From positions 1 to 19,657 of the forward strand of contig JACMOF010000321.1 in the NCBI GenBank assembly GCA_014378155.1: a stretch of 19,657 bases of DNA, read 5' to 3'. This DNA comes from Caulobacter sp. Lineage in GTDB: Bacteria; Pseudomonadota; Alphaproteobacteria; Caulobacterales; Caulobacteraceae. Under the pieces are notes generated by a model. It had not been told where the DNA came from. It saw only the letters and a list, made by a program, of their open reading frames with translations, and did no database searches. This document shows positions 1 through 6,713 of this stretch, in pieces (the first letter of the stretch is position 1; each line of letters opens with the position of its first letter). A program made the translations under genes and the position numbers.

Positions 1-501
1 GACATCCACGCCCGCGACCTGTTGAAGGTCACCGCCCGCCTGTCGCCCGACACCCTGCATCGCCAGCGCAACGACGCCGGCCGCCGGGTCGGCGATATCG
101 GCAAGCGCCTGGAGCTGGCCGCCCGCCGCGCGCCGGAGCGGATCGGCCAGCACGCTCGCCTGCCGGCTCTGCAGGACCGGATGAACGCCTGCGCTCATCG
201 CCGGCTGGAGCGGGAGGGCGACCGTCTGGCCAGCCTGGACAAGCTGCGGCAGTCGCTCAATCCCGAACGCCCGCTGGAGCTGGGCTTCGCCCTGGTCCGC
301 AAGGCCGACGGCACGATCGCCCGCTCGGCCGGCGAACTGGCCAGCGGCGAGCGCGTGAACCTGAAGTTCAAGGCCGGCGACCGCGACGCGGTGATCGACG
401 GGGAGGGTTCGGAAATCGTCCCGCCGGCGCCCGTCGCAGCGAGGCCGGCGCCCAAGCCCAAGCCGCCTTCGCCCCCCTCGAGCCAGGGGGGCCTCTTCTA
501 G
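1..501 (+). CDS. xseA: Exodeoxyribonuclease VII large subunit, C-terminal part (5' end outside window)
   Basis: This is the catalytic large subunit of exonuclease VII, which with XseB degrades single-stranded DNA to oligonucleotides during repair. The frame is open from base 1, so the true start lies upstream; the internal TTG at 22 is only an apparent start. The visible 166 residues are the Arg/Leu-rich coiled-coil region ([34 protein letters not shown]) followed by the typical end [15 protein letters not shown] with a small beta domain ([19 protein letters not shown]). The last 30 residues are a Pro/Ala/Lys-rich tail ending GGLF, a variable linker in this family. A 7-bp GC hairpin lies in the final codons. 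The DUF2093 gene follows 42 bases downstream on the same strand. The family assignment is firm; the N-terminal OB-fold and catalytic core cannot be seen here. Confidence 0.9.
   Translation, partial: DIHARDLLKVTARLSPDTLHRQRNDAGRRVGDIGKRLELAARRAPERIGQHARLPALQDRMNACAHRRLEREGDRLASLDKLRQSLNPERPLELGFALVRKADGTIARSAGELASGERVNLKFKAGDRDAVIDGEGSEIVPPAPVAARPAPKPKPPSPPSSQGGLF
471..492 (+). terminator. GC hairpin in the last codons of xseA, weak terminator candidate
   Basis: A perfect 7-bp stem (gcccccc / ggggggc) with an 8-base loop ends nine bases before the end of xseA and is followed by cctcttctag, which is pyrimidine-rich but not a true T-tract. It could attenuate read-through into the DUF2093 gene, or it may just reflect Pro and Gly codons. 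Function is inference only. Confidence 0.25.
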
Positions 502-543
502 GCTGCCCACCTATTCCCCCGCCCCCAATTGTCGTAAAAGACC

Positions 544-768
544 ATGATGAACACGTTCGATCCCAATCTCGGCAAATCCGGCGGCCCGGCCACGCTGCAC
601 TACGGCGACGGCGAGTTCGCCGTCATGAGCCCCGGCCACTACGTGCTGTGCGCCGTTACCGGCGCGAAGGTGGCGCTGGAAAACCTGCGTTACTGGAGCC
701 CGGAGTTGCAGGAAGCCTATGCCGGCCCGACCGAAGCGCTGAAGCGCTGGCAGGAGAGCCGAGGCTGA
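544..768 (+). CDS. DUF2093 family small protein
   Basis: This is a 74-residue cytoplasmic protein with no signal peptide or membrane segment. The core PATLHYGDGEFAVMSPGHYVLCAVTGAKV, followed by LENLRYWSPELQEAYAGP, matches my recollection of the alphaproteobacterial DUF2093 family, whose function is unknown. Two ATGs stand in tandem (544 and 547); either could be used and no strong Shine-Dalgarno sequence is visible. The gene follows xseA closely. Its last codons hold a good ribosome-binding sequence (caggag, 751-756), and its TGA overlaps the CTG proposed as the start of the downstream peptidase gene, suggesting translational coupling. The single Cys (residue 36) leaves no metal-binding pair, so a zinc ribbon is unlikely. 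Confidence 0.8.
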   Translation: MMNTFDPNLGKSGGPATLHYGDGEFAVMSPGHYVLCAVTGAKVALENLRYWSPELQEAYAGPTEALKRWQESRG

Positions 769-1616
769 ACCGGCGACGCGCGCTTCTTGGCCTGACCACC
801 GGCCTGGCCGGGGCGCTTCTTCAGGGGTCCATCGCCCGCGCCGCCGCGCCGGGCCTGACGCTGTCGGGAAAGTTTGTGCAGGGCGGCTTCGTGGTGGGTC
901 GCACTGCGCCGCGCGCCCAGGTGCTGCTCAACGGCGAGCCCGCCACCCAAGCTTCGGCGGCCGGCTGGTTCGTGATCGGCTTCGACCGCGACGCGCCGCC
1001 GCCGGCCCTGACCACCGTCGAGACCGCCGACGGCGCCGCCAGCCACCAGGCGACCATCGCCCCGGGCGACTTCGACATCCAGCGCATCGACGGCCTGGCC
1101 GGCGACCAGGTCTCGCCCAGCGACCCTGCGTTGCTGACCCGCATCGCCGCCGAGAACGCTCGCAAGGGCGCCGGCTTCGCGAGCAGGATCGACGGCGACT
1201 TTTTCCGCACCGGCTTCATCATGCCGCTCCAGGCCATACGGCGCTCGGCGCGGTTCGGCGGGCAGAGGATCCTGAACGGCGAGGCCAAGCGCCCGCATTA
1301 CGGCGTCGACTTCGCGGCCCCGGTCGGCGCGCCCGTGGTGGCCCCCGCCGCCGGCGTGGTCAGCTTCGCCGAGACCGGCCTACACTATGAGGGCGGGCTG
1401 ATCCTGATCGACCACGGCCAGGGCCTGATCACCGCCTACCTCCACCTGTCGCGCGTTGACGTGACTGCTGGCCAGACGCTCGCCCAAGGGCAACTCATCG
1501 GCGCCGTGGGCAAAGAAGGCCGCGCCACCGGTCCGCACCTTTGCTGGCGGATGCGTTGGCATGGTCAGAACCTGGATCCGTCGCTGATGATCGGCCCCGC
1601 TCCGCCTCGCGTCTGA
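765..1616 (+). CDS. Exported M23 (LytM-type) metallopeptidase
   Basis: This is a predicted periplasmic zinc endopeptidase of the LytM/M23 family, which cleaves peptidoglycan cross-links or acts as a regulator of amidases. The N-terminus LNRRRALLGLTTGLAGALL ending IARAA looks like a twin-arginine-type signal peptide. The LytM domain is C-terminal: HYGVD gives H178 and D182, YLHLS gives H227, and GPHLCW gives H258 and C260. In the classic family the last motif is HxH; here the final zinc-ligand position is Cys. I chose the CTG at 765, which overlaps the upstream TGA, because caggag lies 8 bases before it and the signal peptide follows at once. The next in-frame candidate is GTG at 648, which would add 39 unlikely residues inside the DUF2093 gene. 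Family is confident; start codon is moderate. Confidence 0.85.
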   Translation: MNRRRALLGLTTGLAGALLQGSIARAAAPGLTLSGKFVQGGFVVGRTAPRAQVLLNGEPATQASAAGWFVIGFDRDAPPPALTTVETADGAASHQATIAPGDFDIQRIDGLAGDQVSPSDPALLTRIAAENARKGAGFASRIDGDFFRTGFIMPLQAIRRSARFGGQRILNGEAKRPHYGVDFAAPVGAPVVAPAAGVVSFAETGLHYEGGLILIDHGQGLITAYLHLSRVDVTAGQTLAQGQLIGAVGKEGRATGPHLCWRMRWHGQNLDPSLMIGPAPPRV

Positions 1617-1639
1617 AGCGACTTTTGTTGCACGCCTGA

Positions 1640-1673
1640 TATGTCGAGGATCGACATAGCGTCAACCTTGACG
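1640..1673. promoter_or_regulatory. Two adjacent inverted repeats upstream of the response regulator
   Basis: A 19-base inverted repeat (tatgtcga, 3-base spacer, tcgacata; 1640-1658) is followed directly by cgtcaa-cc-ttgacg (1660-1673). A further ttgacgc occurs at 1690-1696. The region separates the M23 gene from the response regulator. These could be operator sites for a dimeric regulator or a hairpin after the peptidase gene. There is no T-tract, so a simple terminator is less likely. Function is inference. Confidence 0.35.
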
Positions 1674-1713
1674 TATCCCACCCCTCTCGTTGACGCCTTG
1701 GAGGTCAGCCTGG

Positions 1714-2217
1714 ATGTCTGCGGCGCTAGAGCAGCTGCGTTTCCTGCTGGTGGACGATAACCATCATATGCGAGCGATCGTTTCGACGATCCTCAAGGGC
1801 GTGGGTGTTCGACACGTGTACGAGGCGATGGATGGGGCCGAGGCCCTGCAGGTGGTCCGCGATCGAGAGGTCGACATCGCCATCGTCGATTTCAAGATGA
1901 CGCCGCTGGACGGGGTGCAGTTTACCCAGCTTGTCCGTCAATCGCCCGACAGCGCCGACCCCTTCCTGCCGATCATCATGCTGACCGGTTTCGCCGAGCG
2001 GCACCGGGTGTTCGAGGCCCGCGACGCTGGAGTCACCGAGATCGTCGTCAAGCCGGTCACGGCCCGCTCGCTGCTGGACCGCATCAATACCGTGATCTTC
2101 AAGCCTCGGCCGTTCATCCGCACCGAGGACTATTTCGGCCCCTGCCGGCGGCGGCGTGACGATCCCGGCTACAAGGGACCGAAGCGGCGTGGCGCCGAGC
2201 GGGTGCTGGAGCTTTAG
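1714..2217 (+). CDS. Single-domain response regulator with basic C-terminal tail
   Basis: This is a CheY-like receiver protein of 167 residues that would be phosphorylated by an unidentified histidine kinase. The receiver signature is complete: acidic pair D14/D15, phospho-acceptor D59 in VDFKM, T91 in IIMLTGF and K113 in VVKPVT. There is no DNA-binding or enzymatic domain. Instead a roughly 40-residue tail (RPFIRTEDYFGPCRRRRDD, then GYKGPKRRG) follows; similar Arg-rich tails are common on alphaproteobacterial single-domain regulators and their role is not settled. The ATG at 1714 is preferred over the upstream in-frame start at 1690, because ggagg (1700-1704) lies nine bases before it and the family begins just before the first beta strand. 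No kinase gene is visible nearby. Confidence 0.88.
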   Translation: MSAALEQLRFLLVDDNHHMRAIVSTILKGVGVRHVYEAMDGAEALQVVRDREVDIAIVDFKMTPLDGVQFTQLVRQSPDSADPFLPIIMLTGFAERHRVFEARDAGVTEIVVKPVTARSLLDRINTVIFKPRPFIRTEDYFGPCRRRRDDPGYKGPKRRGAERVLEL

Positions 2218-2220
2218 GGT

Positions 2221-3147
2221 CTAGTCGCCCCGAGCGGCCATCGCGGCATAGACCTCGTTGGGCCAGCGCCGATGGACCCAGAACCACTCGTGCGGCCGCT
2301 CGCGGATGCGCTCTTCCATGAAGGCGTTGACCAGCTTCACGCCGGCCTCGATGTCGGCGGTGCGATCGCCGGTATGGGGCAGGACGATCGGGTCATGGAC
2401 CACGGCGCGGAATCGGGCGCCCTTGACCCGCTGCACCGACATCGGCTGCAGCACTGTGCCGAAGCGGATAGCGAGGCGCGAGGGTCCCGGCGCGGTGCGC
2501 GCCGGGTGACCGAAGAACGGGCTGTCGACGCCATTGTTGAACTTCTGATCGTTCATCAGGGCCACCGACTTGCCCCGCTTCATCCCCTCCAACAGCTCCC
2601 GAGCCCCGTCTCCCCCCTTGGGCGCAAAGAGCCGTACGCCGTAACGGAAGCGGCTGGCCTTGATGCGCTCGTCCACATAGGGATTGTTGGCGGCGCGATA
2701 GGTCATCTCGCAGATGACGCCGGAATCAACGATCGCCGCGGGCATCACTTCCCAGTTGGACAGATGGCCAGAAACGAAGACCACCGGGGTCTTTTCGGTG
2801 GCGATCTGAAAGAGACGTTCCTGATTGACCACTTCGACCCGCCCGGTCGAGGGCAGGATTTTGTCCATCAGCGGAAACTCGGCGAAGGTTCGGCCCAAGC
2901 CATCCCATTGAGCGCGCAGCATGGCCGCATGCCAGGCCGGGTCCTTGTCCGGGAAGGCCAGCTTCAGGTTGCGGACAGCCACCTTGTGGGCGCCGCTTAG
3001 CGGCCCGGCCGTGCGGCCCAGCCAACCGCCAAAGGCCGAGGCCGCATCGACGCCCAGCAGGCGCACCAGCCCGATGAAGAGGTCGAAACCGAGCGCTTCC
3101 GCGCGCCATAGGATGTCCTGGGCCCAAGGCCGACGCTTAACCGACAT
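2221..3147 (-). CDS. LpxL/HtrB-type lipid A acyltransferase (lysophospholipid acyltransferase family)
   Basis: This is a predicted inner-membrane acyltransferase that adds a secondary acyl chain to lipid A, transferring it from acyl-ACP on the cytoplasmic face. The 308-residue length and overall pattern fit the family. The catalytic HX4E motif is GHLSNWE (H128, E133), followed by YRAANNPYVDERI, the block VALMNDQKFNNGVDSPFFG, and the end RPHEWFWVHRRWPNE. The N-terminal hydrophobic stretch around residues 20-50 would anchor it. The gene stops three bases after the convergent response regulator ends. It is divergent from the XRE regulator across a 145-base spacer, so shared control is possible. 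Which acyl position or sugar it acts on cannot be read from sequence. A related ornithine-lipid or phospholipid role is a less likely alternative. Confidence 0.85.
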   Translation of the reverse strand: MSVKRRPWAQDILWRAEALGFDLFIGLVRLLGVDAASAFGGWLGRTAGPLSGAHKVAVRNLKLAFPDKDPAWHAAMLRAQWDGLGRTFAEFPLMDKILPSTGRVEVVNQERLFQIATEKTPVVFVSGHLSNWEVMPAAIVDSGVICEMTYRAANNPYVDERIKASRFRYGVRLFAPKGGDGARELLEGMKRGKSVALMNDQKFNNGVDSPFFGHPARTAPGPSRLAIRFGTVLQPMSVQRVKGARFRAVVHDPIVLPHTGDRTADIEAGVKLVNAFMEERIRERPHEWFWVHRRWPNEVYAAMAARGD

Positions 3148-3292
3148 GAACTCTTAGTAGCCTGCTTTTTTGACAAGTGGGACTCGGCGTAGCGGCCACC
3201 CGGGGGCGCCATTCGCCCGGCACGCGACTTGCGGATGTCAACCCAGGCCGTGCCGTTTCGGGACGCTAGCGCAATCGGGGGCGTGAACTCCA

Positions 3293-3676
3293 ATGGGTAA
3301 CGATATCGACGTCTATCTGGGCAAGCGACTGCGCCGTCGGCGCCGTTTGCTGGGCCTGACGCAACAACAGCTGGCTGGCGCCGTCGGGGTGCGATTCCAG
3401 CAGATTCAGAAATACGAGTGCGGCGCCAACCGCATCTCGGCGGCGCGCCTCTGGCAGCTGTCCGAAGCGCTCGAAGTGCCCGTCGGCTATTTCTATGACG
3501 GGCTGTCAGATCAGGCTCGCCAGGAAACCGCCGCCGAGGCCGAGGGCGGCGAGATGTTCGCCCGCAAGGAGACGCTGGACCTGGTCCGCGCCTATTACCT
3601 GCTGGGCGAGCGTCCGCGACGTCGCCTGCTGGACCTGGCCAAGTCGCTGAATGGTGGCGAGGTCGCCGAGGCCTAG
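3293..3676 (+). CDS. XRE-family helix-turn-helix transcriptional regulator
   Basis: This 127-residue protein has a Cro/CI-type HTH at about residues 8-65 (LGKRLRRRRRLLGLTQQQLA, then VRFQQIQKYECGANRISAARL), followed by an acidic linker and a C-terminal helix (ETLDLVRAYYLLGERPRRRLLDLAKSL) likely to mediate dimerisation. The layout of HTH, short linker and C-terminal helical segment matches small alphaproteobacterial regulators of the PhrR/PraR type; targets are unknown. The ATG at 3293 gives the usual start of the domain. It is divergent from the acyltransferase gene, so it may regulate that gene or itself; this is inference. The TAG stop lies inside the left end of an interspersed repeat, so the last residues may have been set by insertion of that element. 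Confidence 0.85.
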   Translation: MGNDIDVYLGKRLRRRRRLLGLTQQQLAGAVGVRFQQIQKYECGANRISAARLWQLSEALEVPVGYFYDGLSDQARQETAAEAEGGEMFARKETLDLVRAYYLLGERPRRRLLDLAKSLNGGEVAEA

Positions 3677-3778
3677 AGCATTTCCCGACCTGACTGCGTC
3701 AGGCTGTGAGCTCTAACCTTCTGTTTTGAAGCATTTTTCCTCACGCGAACCGGAACCACTTCGCTCGAAAAATGCTCT
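3675..3778. repeat. Alphaproteobacterial-type intergenic repeat (agagcattt ... aaaaatgctct)
   Basis: About 104 bases are bounded by matching inverted ends, agagcattt at 3675-3683 and aaaaatgctct at 3768-3778. Internal hairpins include ctgac-tgc-gtcag (3690-3702) and a gcgaa/ttcgc pair around the block gcgaaccggaaccacttcgc. The block resembles an interspersed repeat found between genes in many Caulobacterales and Rhizobiales genomes, with the characteristic cgaagtggttccggttcgcg core on the other strand. The first bases overlap the stop codon of the XRE gene. Role (mobile relic, RNA structure or protein-binding site) is unknown; recognition is from memory, not a search. Confidence 0.6.
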
Positions 3779-3828
3779 GGCCGCGCTAATGGTGGCGTCG
3801 AGTCGAAGGGCGGGGTAATTCTCCGCCC

Positions 3829-4665
3829 ATGACGCTCTCCGCCGACCGCCTCGCCCAGTTCGACGCCTTTGTCATCGACCTCAACCGCGCCTCTGCGGCG
3901 GCGATCCTGCCGCTGTTCCGGGCGGACCACGGGCTGGAGGACAAGGGCGCGGGCAAGAACCTGCCGCGCGACAGCCACGCGGCCTTCGACCCGGTCACGG
4001 AAGCTGATCGCGGCGCCGAGGCGGCGATTCGCGGGCTGATCGCCGAACGCTATCCAGACCACGGCGTGATCGGCGAGGAATATGGCGAGGATCGCCCGGA
4101 CGCCGAGTTCGTCTGGGTGCTCGATCCCATCGACGGCACCCGCGCCTTTATCTCTGGCCTGCCGCTGTGGACCACCCTGATCGGCCTGCGCCATCAGGGC
4201 CGCCCGGTGCTGGGATCGATCGGCCAGCCCTATGTCGGCGAGCTATTCATCGGAAGCGCCGCCGGCTCGCGCCTGATGTCGCGCGGCGAGAGCCGGCCGA
4301 TCCAGGTGCGGGAGTGCGCCAGGCTGACCGACGCTGTCATCGCCACCACCGATCCCGACGCCTGTTTCGACGGGGCCGAGCGCGGTGCCTGGCTGCAGGT
4401 GCGCGCCACCGCCAAGCTGGCCCGTCTGGGCTGCGACGCCTACGCCTACGCCATGGTCGCCATGGGCAAGATGGACATGGTGATCGAGGCCGGCCTGCAG
4501 TCCTGGGACATCGAGGCGGCGATCCCGGTGATCGCAGGCGCTGGTGGCGTCGTCACCGACTGGCGCGGCAAGCCGATCGGGCAGAACGGCGGTCAGATGG
4601 TGATCGCGGGTGATCGGCGGTGCCTGGATGAGGCGCTGGTGGCGCTCGGGCGGTCGGCGAAGTAG
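3829..4665 (+). CDS. hisN: Inositol-monophosphatase family enzyme, histidinol-phosphatase (HisN) type
   Basis: This is a Mg2+-dependent phosphatase of 278 residues. In HisN-type members it removes phosphate from L-histidinol phosphate in histidine synthesis. The metal-binding motifs are present: FDPVTEADRGAE (residues 53-64), GEEYG (82-86), WVLDPIDGTRAF (D99, D102 and G103-T104) and SWDIEAA (W226-D227). The forms FISGLPLWTTLIGL and CDAYAYAMVAMGKMDMVIEAGL fit the HisN-like subgroup better than SuhB. No other his gene is adjacent, so a generic inositol-phosphatase or CysQ-like substrate cannot be excluded. The ATG at 3829 is preceded by a small hairpin (gggcgg 3808-3813 / ccgccc 3823-3828) and lacks a clear Shine-Dalgarno sequence. 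The gene converges on the alpha/beta hydrolase with a 16-base gap. Confidence 0.82.
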   Translation: MTLSADRLAQFDAFVIDLNRASAAAILPLFRADHGLEDKGAGKNLPRDSHAAFDPVTEADRGAEAAIRGLIAERYPDHGVIGEEYGEDRPDAEFVWVLDPIDGTRAFISGLPLWTTLIGLRHQGRPVLGSIGQPYVGELFIGSAAGSRLMSRGESRPIQVRECARLTDAVIATTDPDACFDGAERGAWLQVRATAKLARLGCDAYAYAMVAMGKMDMVIEAGLQSWDIEAAIPVIAGAGGVVTDWRGKPIGQNGGQMVIAGDRRCLDEALVALGRSAK

Positions 4666-4681
4666 GCCAATTTCTGCGGGT

Positions 4682-5629
4682 TTAGAGGATCTCGTCCGTC
4701 ATCTCGTCGAACGCCGCCCAGAACAGCGCCCGGCGCTCGTCGGTCTCGATCAGGATCTCGTGGAAGGCGTCTTCGATCTCGATATAGCGACCGTTGGGGA
4801 TACGAGCGGCGATGGCTTTCTCGTCCGCCACAAGCACGCGGCTGTCCTGCCCCGCCCCGACGATCGTGACCGGGATAGTGATGGCCTCGACACCCTTGCT
4901 CCGCCTCAACCAGGCGCAAGCGGCGAAGGCGAAGTCGGTCCAGCCCCAGGTGATGCCGCCTAGCGCCAGGTCGCGGTTGGCGTGGACCTGAGCCTGAGAG
5001 CGGACGTAGCGGGCCGGGTCGTGGGTCAGGGCGTCGTTGGCGAAGGTGTGGGCGAACGGGTCGCCCTTGTCGCCCAGCACATAGTCGCCCGCCAGGCCGG
5101 AGCGAGCCATGGTCCAGGCCAAGGCGCGGGCGGCGCGGGCCGGCTTACCGCCGGTGTTCAGCCCCAGCATGGGCGCCGACAGCACTGCGGCGGAAAACCG
5201 CGTCTCGCCTTGGGCCAGCATCAGCACCGTCAGGCAACCGCCCATCGAATGGCCCAAGGCGATCCACGGCTTGGGAAGGCGCGCCTCGAAGGCGGCCAGC
5301 AGGGCCTGGTAGTCCGAGATGAAATCCTTGAAACCGGCCGCATGACCCTTCAGCCGATCGGGCAGCGCGCGGTGTGACAGCCCCTGCCCGCGCCAATCAT
5401 GAACCAGCACCACGAAACCCCGGTCCAGCAGATCCTGGACGACCTCGAAATACTTCTCGATCGGTTCGCTGCGGCCAGGGCTTACGACCACCGAACCCCT
5501 CGGCGGACCTTCAGGCGAAAAGAAAGCGGCGCGGAGGGTCGCCCCATCCGCGCCGCTGAACCATTCGGCATTTCCGTGATCGGGGACGGGCGCCTCGGGA
5601 ATCGAGACCAGAGGCGCCGCCCCGTCCAT
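4682..5629 (-). CDS. Alpha/beta hydrolase, lysophospholipase-like (S33 hydrolase fold)
   Basis: This 315-residue predicted serine hydrolase has the nucleophile elbow ALGHSMGGC (S128), a candidate acid D261 in VGAGQDSRV, and H289 in EDAFHEILIE. The oxyanion-side motif VVSPGRSEPIEKY and VLVHDWRGQGLS are typical of the monoglyceride lipase/lysophospholipase L2 (PldB) branch. There is no signal peptide, so it is likely cytoplasmic or membrane-peripheral. The substrate is probably a lysophospholipid or acylglycerol, but that is inferred from family only. Its ATG is three bases after the stop of the SCP2 gene, so the two are almost certainly co-transcribed. A lipid-binding SCP2 domain next to a lipase is consistent with lipid handling. 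The gene ends convergent with the HisN-type gene. Confidence 0.82.
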   Translation of the reverse strand: MDGAAPLVSIPEAPVPDHGNAEWFSGADGATLRAAFFSPEGPPRGSVVVSPGRSEPIEKYFEVVQDLLDRGFVVLVHDWRGQGLSHRALPDRLKGHAAGFKDFISDYQALLAAFEARLPKPWIALGHSMGGCLTVLMLAQGETRFSAAVLSAPMLGLNTGGKPARAARALAWTMARSGLAGDYVLGDKGDPFAHTFANDALTHDPARYVRSQAQVHANRDLALGGITWGWTDFAFAACAWLRRSKGVEAITIPVTIVGAGQDSRVLVADEKAIAARIPNGRYIEIEDAFHEILIETDERRALFWAAFDEMTDEIL

Positions 5630-5632
5630 GGA

Positions 5633-5941
5633 TCAGCGCATCTTCGCGAAGAGGGCCGCCATCTTCGACTGCAGGGCCATGGCCGTGCCCATATCGGACA
5701 GCTTCAGCTTGCCGGTCATCACCGCCATGGTCGGGTCGAGCGTGCCGGCGCCGATGGCCAGCAGGTCGTCCAGCGACAGGGTCATGGTCAGGTCGGCCGG
5801 CTTGTCTTCATTGGTGACCGAGCCGCCGTCGATATGGATGACGCCGGTATCCTTCAGGTCAAACTTCAAGCTCTTGCCCAGGCCGCTGTCGTCGCCAACA
5901 GCGCCTTTGATACGATCGGTAATTTCCTGCAACGTGGCCAT
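5633..5941 (-). CDS. SCP2 sterol-binding domain protein
   Basis: This 102-residue protein consists of one SCP2 domain, a small fold with a hydrophobic cavity that binds lipids or acyl chains. Diagnostic parts are LKFDLKDTGVIHIDGGSV, ADLTMTLSLDDLLAIGAGTL and the C-terminal PTMAVMTGKLKLSDMGTAMAL with the family MTGK-LK-GD/SM pattern. It has no signal peptide. A purine-rich Shine-Dalgarno sequence (gagggag on the minus strand) lies just before the ATG. It is followed after three bases by the alpha/beta hydrolase gene, forming a two-gene unit. A 94-base spacer upstream separates it from the exported unknown gene and could hold its own promoter, although no convincing -35/-10 pair is visible. The ligand is unknown. 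Confidence 0.9.
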   Translation of the reverse strand: MATLQEITDRIKGAVGDDSGLGKSLKFDLKDTGVIHIDGGSVTNEDKPADLTMTLSLDDLLAIGAGTLDPTMAVMTGKLKLSDMGTAMALQSKMAALFAKMR

Positions 5942-6035
5942 GAGCGCGTCTCCCTCTTTGTGGCGCGTGAATTCTGCGGCGGCAGACTGGCCGCTGGATC
6001 GCGGCGAGTAAACACTGTTCAGACTCGGCCGCCGC

Positions 6036-6713
6036 TTATTTCTTCTTGTCGTAATAGTCGATGACAGCCGGCGTTCTTCCGAGTCGCACCCGGGTCGCGC
6101 CCTTGAACGCGTTGGGCTCGAAAATCACCGCACCCGCCGAAGCTGGCAAGGGCTTGGTGCTTCCGTTGGGGAACACGGCCGTCCCCGACTCGGCTTTCAG
6201 GAAGGTCAGTCCCTCCATCTGCGGCGCCATCATCGCCATCGCTCCGGCGGCCTTGCGAATGGCGGCGTTGGACTCCGCGACGGTGGCGATGAGTTCGCGT
6301 GCATCATAGTCGGTCGCTGGCTTCAGCACGGGATCTAGCTGCATGGCGACGCCGAACTTGTCACCGGCCGGGACGTCGAACGCGATCTGGGCCTTGGCCT
6401 GAAGTTGGGCCAAGGTCGGCGTGCGCTCGAACCGTCCCTCGCCGTCCATTGGCAGAGGCGTGCGCGCGCCGCTCGCCTCGACGAGAACAGCCTTGATCCC
6501 GGGGGCCGGCCTCCCATCGCGACGCAGGGCGTAGCTGACCTTCAGTCTCGCGCGCTCAGCGGCGGGGACCTTGAGGAAAGCCTCCAGGAACGAGAAAACC
6601 TTGGTGGCGGGAACCAGCTTCCCTGTCTCGGCCCGGGCGATGGACAACGGCGCGGTGGAGACCAAAATCAGGCCGATCAGGCTTGTGGCGGCGGCGCGGC
6701 GGGTCGAGATCAT
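6036..6713 (-). CDS. Exported protein of unknown function
   Basis: This 225-residue protein has an N-terminal signal (ISTRRAAATSLIGLILVSTA, likely cleaved after SIARA) and no other membrane segment, so it should be periplasmic. I do not recognise the family. The mature part opens with KLVPATKVFSFLEAFLKVPAAERARLKV, contains a possible beta-rich region (YALRRDGRPAPGIKAVLVEA, DGEGRFERTPTL, AQIAFDVPAGDKFGVAMQLD) and ends with a Lys-rich tail, YDKKK. Its ATG overlaps the stop of the exported methyltransferase upstream by four bases (ATGA), which implies translational coupling and joint expression with it. The context suggests a partner of the methyltransferases in the periplasm; that is inference. 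No catalytic motif is visible. Confidence 0.75.
   Translation of the reverse strand: MISTRRAAATSLIGLILVSTAPLSIARAETGKLVPATKVFSFLEAFLKVPAAERARLKVSYALRRDGRPAPGIKAVLVEASGARTPLPMDGEGRFERTPTLAQLQAKAQIAFDVPAGDKFGVAMQLDPVLKPATDYDARELIATVAESNAAIRKAAGAMAMMAPQMEGLTFLKAESGTAVFPNGSTKPLPASAGAVIFEPNAFKGATRVRLGRTPAVIDYYDKKK

Noticed and set aside
648..764. GTG start at 648 for the M23 peptidase
   Set aside because: It would place 39 Arg/Gly-rich residues before the signal peptide, overlap the DUF2093 gene by 121 bases and ignore the good ribosome-binding site before 765.
2272..3000. 242-residue plus-strand frame opposite the acyltransferase
   Set aside because: The minus strand has the HX4E acyltransferase motif and a normal family length; the plus frame has no recognisable domain.
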